64,000 nucleotides of DNA, taken from positions 62,001 to 126,000 of the forward strand of contig JAETXT010000009.1 of the NCBI GenBank assembly GCA_019188255.1. The letters run 5' to 3'. The translations under genes and the position numbers were made by a program. Below the pieces are notes generated by a model. The model had not been told where the DNA came from. It made no database searches and saw only the letters and a program-made list of their open reading frames with translations. Origin of the DNA: Verticillium longisporum (Eukaryota > Ascomycota > Sordariomycetes > Glomerellales > Plectosphaerellaceae). The first letter of the stretch is position 1. Each line of letters opens with the position of its first letter. Below are positions 59,310 through 64,000 of this stretch, piece by piece.

Positions 59310-60562
59310 GTTCAAGGTTGGTCAACGGGTAAACTGGTGGCGGAAGGTGAATCAACCGTAGGACCTCAAGGCGCTACACTGAGGCAGTAAGAGGTCAGAC
59401 GAGGGGAGAGGGTAGGCAGCGGTGGCAGCGGGAGGTTGAGAAGGCCGAGGATGTACGAATATTGGCAGAGTGAGGACGAAGAGCGTTTGTCTGATCTGTT
59501 GCGTGGCTGTAGACCAGAGGATGAGGCAGGCCAAAGAACGAGGGAAGGAGCCATGCGGATAGCAGGCAAGCACGGAAACACGGGCCATTCAGTCTGTAGA
59601 CAGGCGTACAAGTTCCCACGTACGTCGTCTAACGAGGCCTCTTGGAAGGAAATACAGGAAGACGGCATACCTTGACCATGCGGCGAGGAGGTCGGATCCG
59701 GCCAGACTTTTGAGCCGGGCCTCCTCCCCCACGTCCTGAAATCATCTTGCCGACAGCTCAAGCTGAGGTGGGCGGCAGCAGAGGGTGGGAGTTCGAGTGA
59801 ATGTATTGGATAGTCGGTCTATTCGTCGGTTCCGTCGGCTATGAAGAGGCGTGGAAGACAGAGAGGAAGAGGCTTGCGAAGCGTTGTCGGAAGAGCGAGC
59901 AGAGAGGCTACTATTCTGAAGAATGTTTGTCGAGGGTGGCGGCGGGGTACTCGATCGTAGCGTAATCGGCAGCTTTGCTGGAGCGCGGGCGGCGGAGATC
60001 TGGGGGCTGCAAGGACAAAAAATACGTTCTGTGTGTGTCAAGGAAGATGAAAAGCAAGCAACATATATGAATCAGCTCTCTTGTTGTGACAGAAGACGGG
60101 AGAGCAGGCTGAACGGGGTCAAGTCGCAAGACCAGACGAAGAGCGACCAGGCAGGCGGATACAAGGCTGAAGTCAAGTGCCAGTGCCACGAGGTTGAGGG
60201 CCGAGATCTTGGATGGAGCTTCCACCCTGGCCAATCATAGGACAGAGAGACCCCATGCAAACCGCACGAGCCAGTCATTGACGATGTCCCACTGACGCGA
60301 CGCGTTAATTGGTGGTCGGAACCCTTAGAGACCGATTTTCCGACTCGAGAAAATCCATTCCACCTCGGAGCCACCAGTGACGACATGTTCGAGGTCGCCT
60401 ACGTCTCAACCAAGCCATCCGTCCATTCTGTTCCTGCCGCATTTTGCATCGAGTCTGGCCACTTAATCCGACCCTGAATCATCAAAGACACATCGATAGA
60501 GCCTCGACCTCTGACAGAGGCTGACCTCGGACTGAGCTCGACCTCGAGACAGACGCATCAAA
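59310..60562. other. Divergent promoter region of cullin-3 and Zim17
   Basis: About 1.25 kb between two divergent starts. It holds GA-rich leader-like stretches and no credible coding frame. A missing first exon of cullin-3 could lie here, but I cannot identify it. Confidence 0.5.
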
Positions 60563-61152
60563 ATGGCATCCCGCTCAGCGACAGCCCTTTTCCTCTCCAG
60601 CATTCTCCACACCGCCAGGCCAACAACAGCCCGGACATCAGCAAGAACCATCTCCAGAGCCATCACCAGATCCCAACAACATCGCATCGCGCCCCTACTC
60701 TCCCAGCGCTTCGCCCACAGCATCCCTCGACCGCCTCAGAAGAAGCCCACGACACCCGAGGCTTCGACGCCCTCAGAAGCATCCTCGGAAGCCTCGACAC
60801 CGTCCGAAAACCGCCCAAGTCTCGCGTCGAGTCCCAACCTCACTACCGCCTCACCTTCACCTGCACCCCTTGCAACACCCAGTCCACCCACAACATCTCC
60901 AAGCAGGGCTACCACCGCGGCACAGTCCTTGTCACCTGTCCCGGCTGCCGCAACCGCCACGTCATCAGCGACCACCTCAAGATCTTTGGCGAGCGCAACA
61001 TTACCGTCGAGGACCTCATGCGCGAGAAGGGCCAGCTCGTCAAGAAGGGCACCCTCGGCGAGGACGGTGATATCGAATTCTGGGAGGACGACGTGGAGGA
61101 CAACGAGGGCGACTTCAAGGCTGGCCAGCCTGGCGCCGGTGCATCAGCTTAG
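60563..61152 (+). CDS. ZIM17: Mitochondrial Hsp70-escort protein Zim17/Hep1 (DNL zinc ribbon), with one frameshift
   Basis: Single exon. Residues 1-50 are a strong mitochondrial presequence (Arg, Ser, Thr and Ala; no acids). A Ser/Glu/Pro/Thr linker follows, then the DNL-type zinc ribbon: YRLTFTCTPCNTQSTHNISKQGYHRG and VLVTCPGCRNRHVISDHLKIFGE, with two C-x2-C pairs. Zim17 keeps matrix Hsp70 (Ssc1) soluble and active in protein import. The presequence frame and the ribbon frame differ; one extra A in AAAA at 60807-60810 joins them as TPSEKPPKSRVESQPHY and gives 196 aa, typical for the family. No intron fits the junction. It shares a divergent promoter with cullin-3. Confidence 0.92.
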
Positions 61153-61519
61153 CTGTGGCGCCTTATCAGAGCCCAGGAACGTCGGAACATGAATGTATGA
61201 GTAGGAGCAGCAGAGGGATGCCGAGCGCATCATTGTACAAAAATCTTGTAACAAAACATCACACCCCTAGCCAAGGCTATGATTCCATAGAGAGGACGCT
61301 GCGGAAGACCCGCGTGGTGTCCATCAGCGATCACTTGCGACGAAGCGAATCATTCATGCAAAACATCTTTGCATTAACGGGTACAGCTTATCTCTACCAT
61401 GTAGAAGACCTAAGAAAATAGCAATGCAATATGCATTTTTTTTTGTAAACCTCCAACGCCTTTCCTATGCAAAAATCATTCAGCGACGGCAGAGGCGCCA
61501 GCGAGGAACCGGGAACCGA
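61153..61519. other. Convergent intergenic region
   Basis: Short 3' region between Zim17 and UTP20, with a T9 run near 61437. Nothing coding. Confidence 0.5.
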
Positions 61520-64000
61520 TCACCACGACTTGTACGCCTGCCGGTATGCCTTGAACTCCTGTCCCTTGACCTTGTTCCGCATCTTCTTCTTCTCCGTCTT
61601 CTTCCTCTTGTCGCGGCTGTACTTCTCCGGGTGCGCCACGGCCTCGATCTTGCGCTTGCTCGAGCGCGCCTGCCTGCGCGCCCTGACCTCCTCGCGGATG
61701 GCGAGCAGCTGCTTGGTGTACTCGGCCGTGCCAAATTTCTTCTGCAGCGCGTCCATGAGGATCTGGGCGCGCGTCTTGAGGGCGTCGTGCTTGGTCTTGA
61801 AGCCCTCGTCCAGCGAAAACGGCGTCGACGCGTGCGGGTCCGTGATGGCCTGCAGCGGGAACAGGATCGTCTTGAGCGACGGCGCCAGATTCTCGTCCGG
61901 CACCCGTCGGCACACCGTCTCGAGCACCTCCATCGCCACCACCTTGGGCACCATGCCCATCGACGTCGACTTGACGTCCTGCCGCAGGATCGACGACAGC
62001 TTCCAGAAGAGGTCCTGCAGGTCCTGGCCGCGCTGCCCGAGCCCCGAGGCCTCGGCCTCCTCCTCGCCGCCTTCCGCCAGCGCCTCGGCCGTCGGGCCCT
62101 CGTCGCGCGCCCGCGCTTGGAGACGGGGGCCGAGAAAGATGAGGATCTGCGTCACCGCGTTGGCGAAGGCCTCTTCAATCTCAGGCGCCCGTAGCGTGCC
62201 GAGCGCCAAGCTGACGAGATCCTCGACGTCGTCGCTCTCGAGCTCCATGCCGTACGAGCCCTTGAGCGCCTCGCCTGCCTCTGCTGCCTCGCCGGCAAAG
62301 TCTGTGAGGAACGAGCTGAGAAGTTTGACAGCGCTCAGCTTGACCGACGGTTCGGGGTGCGCCATGCAGCCACGGAGGTCAGCCCATAGTTCGGCTGAAT
62401 CGGCCGAGAGAATCTCCTCAGGGTATGACTGGGACAGGACCTGCGCGACGTGCAGCGCATTGTTGACCAGGTCCTCGGGCGCCACGCGGATGTCTCCGTC
62501 ACCCACGATGCCGGCGACCTTTTCGACGACGAGCTTGAGCTCCCTCTTGTCCTTCTCAGACGGCTCCCTGGCTTCGAAGAAGAAACCAAACGCCTGAATA
62601 GCGAGACTCAAGACTGCTGGGTTGTCGTCCTGCTCGAGCCAGGAACGCAGAAGCGTGAGGAAGTTGCGCATGCGCTCCTTGTCGGCGCGGCGGAAGAGTT
62701 CCTTGACGAGCTCGCCGGCCGCCAGACGACACTTTTCCGAGTCGTCGTTGGCGACGACGAAGATGAGAGGCAGGAAGCAGGTCGCAGCGATCTCTTGAAC
62801 AAAGTCGTCGGAAGACTTCTTCAGCAGGAGATGGACAATCTCCATGACGGACAGCCTGCCGCCCTCTCTGTCGTACTTGAGGTTGGCGACCACAAAGTTA
62901 AGCTGCTTCGTCCATCGGGCCTTTTTCTGAGGGTACTCTCGTAGGAACTGGAAGGAGGCGCCCCGTGCCAGGTCACGGGCGTCCTTGTGGTCGTTGGTGA
63001 TCATGACGGTGACGGCATGGTCCAGAGTGTGATAGACGCTTGCGGTCTCAATCTTGCGGTCGAGGACAGACCGCAGGAAGTTGAACGTGATGTGGCGGTA
63101 CAAAGGCTCCGTTAGGTCCTCCTTGACCTTGCTCAGAAGCATGTCAACAGCAGCGTCCTTGACCACGACATCGCGTCGGTCCCGGAGCACAACGGACAAC
63201 AGCTTCAGCGCCGACTGGGAGAGCTCAGAGGTTGTCGTCGGCGAGAGAGATGGCTTTTGTAGCCTCCTTTGTCGCGACCTTGTAAAGACCAGTAGCCTCA
63301 TCCGTGCTGAACGGCACCTTGGACAGGGCATTGAGCAGCTTGAAAGCGGCAATCTTGACATCATCCTCACCCACGACGACCGCGTCACCAAGAATCGGCA
63401 CGAAACCACTAATGTTCGTTTCGTTGCGCAGGCTATCGTACTTCTTCCAGACGGCGCGGAGAATGTCGAGTGCAAATTTGACGAGTTTGTACGTGTGCTT
63501 GGTGTTGGCCTCCCGATCGCTCTTCCTAACACCCTTCTGGTACAGGTATTTCTTGAGCCTCGGGTCAATCTTGGCTTCGGCCTCGGGCTTCTGGCTCTTG
63601 TAGACATCCTGCACAACTTCGTAGCAGAATACGAGCGTGTCGCGGCTTTCGGCGGCGGGGTTCTGCAGCAGGCCAGTCGTGACGCGCATCAGGAGACTGT
63701 CAATCTTGCGAACCATGTTGAGGTTGAGCTTTTGCAGTAGGAGCGTTCGGAGAGGGAGGATGAGGTCCGTCAGGCGGCTTAGGGATGCAGTCTTGGGAAT
63801 GAGGTCCATCGAATCTTGACTCTTGGTGGCCTTGACTTCGTTCAGCTGGCTGAAGTAGCCCTCTGCGTCCTTCTCCTGACCGGTAACACCAAAGATGTCA
63901 TCAATGATAACCGTGACAATCGAAGGGAGACAGTAGTCAATGTCGCCCTGCTCAAACTCGGGGATGACCTTCAGAAGCATGGAATGCATGGTGTAGGACA
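61520..64000 (-). CDS. UTP20: UTP20 (U3 snoRNP / SSU processome protein), C-terminal part, with one frameshift
   Basis: The gene enters from the right edge, so only the last ~825 residues are present. UTP20 is a very large HEAT-repeat protein of the small-subunit processome that acts in nucleolar 18S rRNA maturation. Seen here are helical repeats (LRDRRDVVVKDAAVDMLLSKVKEDLTEPLYRHITFNFLRSVLDRK; DFVQEIAATCFLPLIFVVANDDSEKCR) and the Lys/Arg-rich nucleolar tail KRKIEAVAHPEKYSRDKRKKTEKKK...VKGQEFKAYRQAYKSW. The upstream frame (64000 to about 63225) and the downstream frame (about 63240 to 61520) differ. Either one base is extra or two are missing near 63225-63260; loss of a CT unit in the CTCTCT run would join them. 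No intron signals fit. The frame on each side is otherwise clean. Confidence 0.87.

Overview
The window is nuclear DNA of a filamentous ascomycete, most likely a Sordariomycete. The evidence is compact genes split by 50-80 nt introns (GT donor, CTRAC-like branch site, YAG acceptor), GC-rich third codon positions, and families typical of Pezizomycotina: a CFEM-like membrane protein, a LaeA-like methyltransferase, an EGF-linked double-propeller phytase, GH131, a Zn2Cys6 regulator, and an alpha-type pheromone precursor with CxxxGQxCW repeats. I cannot fix the order or species from sequence alone. I see no rRNA, tRNA, CRISPR array or intact transposon.

Layout. 1-7.7 kb: a CFEM-like single-pass membrane protein (+) and glycogen debranching enzyme (-). 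7.7-10.8 kb: a 3 kb non-coding divergent promoter shared with NAD-dependent glycerol-3-phosphate dehydrogenase (+). 12.9-18.5 kb: a LaeA-like methyltransferase (-) and a secreted phytase (+). 20.4-21.0 kb: the alpha-type pheromone precursor (+). 22.4-30.1 kb: a mitochondrial coiled-coil protein and clathrin heavy chain (+). 30.7-38.0 kb, all minus: a STE13/DAP2-type dipeptidyl aminopeptidase, an ankyrin-type protein interrupted by a stop, and a C2H2 zinc-finger protein. 38-41.5 kb: a long non-coding region with microsatellites. 41.5-46.0 kb: a PRA1 family protein, two proteins of unknown function and a YbjQ/UPF0145 protein. 47.5-49.7 kb: a GH131 glucanase and a SurE-type phosphatase, tail to tail. 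50.7-56.1 kb: a Zn2Cys6 regulator and a RING-type protein. 56.7-64 kb: cullin-3 (-), the Zim17/Hep1 zinc-ribbon co-chaperone (+), and the C-terminal part of UTP20 (-, runs off the window).

Two themes stand out. First, the pheromone precursor carries five near-identical repeats that lack the usual Trp before the first Cys and end in Trp-Lys-Ala/Asn before the Kex2 site. A STE13-type dipeptidyl peptidase suited to trimming its X-Pro/X-Ala spacers lies about 10 kb away. Second, several housekeeping genes (clathrin heavy chain, dipeptidyl peptidase, Zim17, cullin-3, UTP20 and a gene next to PRA1) are each broken by small indels, mostly one base missing from a short homopolymer. In most of these, restoring the missing bases gives an exact open frame. 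This points to residual assembly error rather than gene loss, and automated gene models here will be wrong unless it is corrected.
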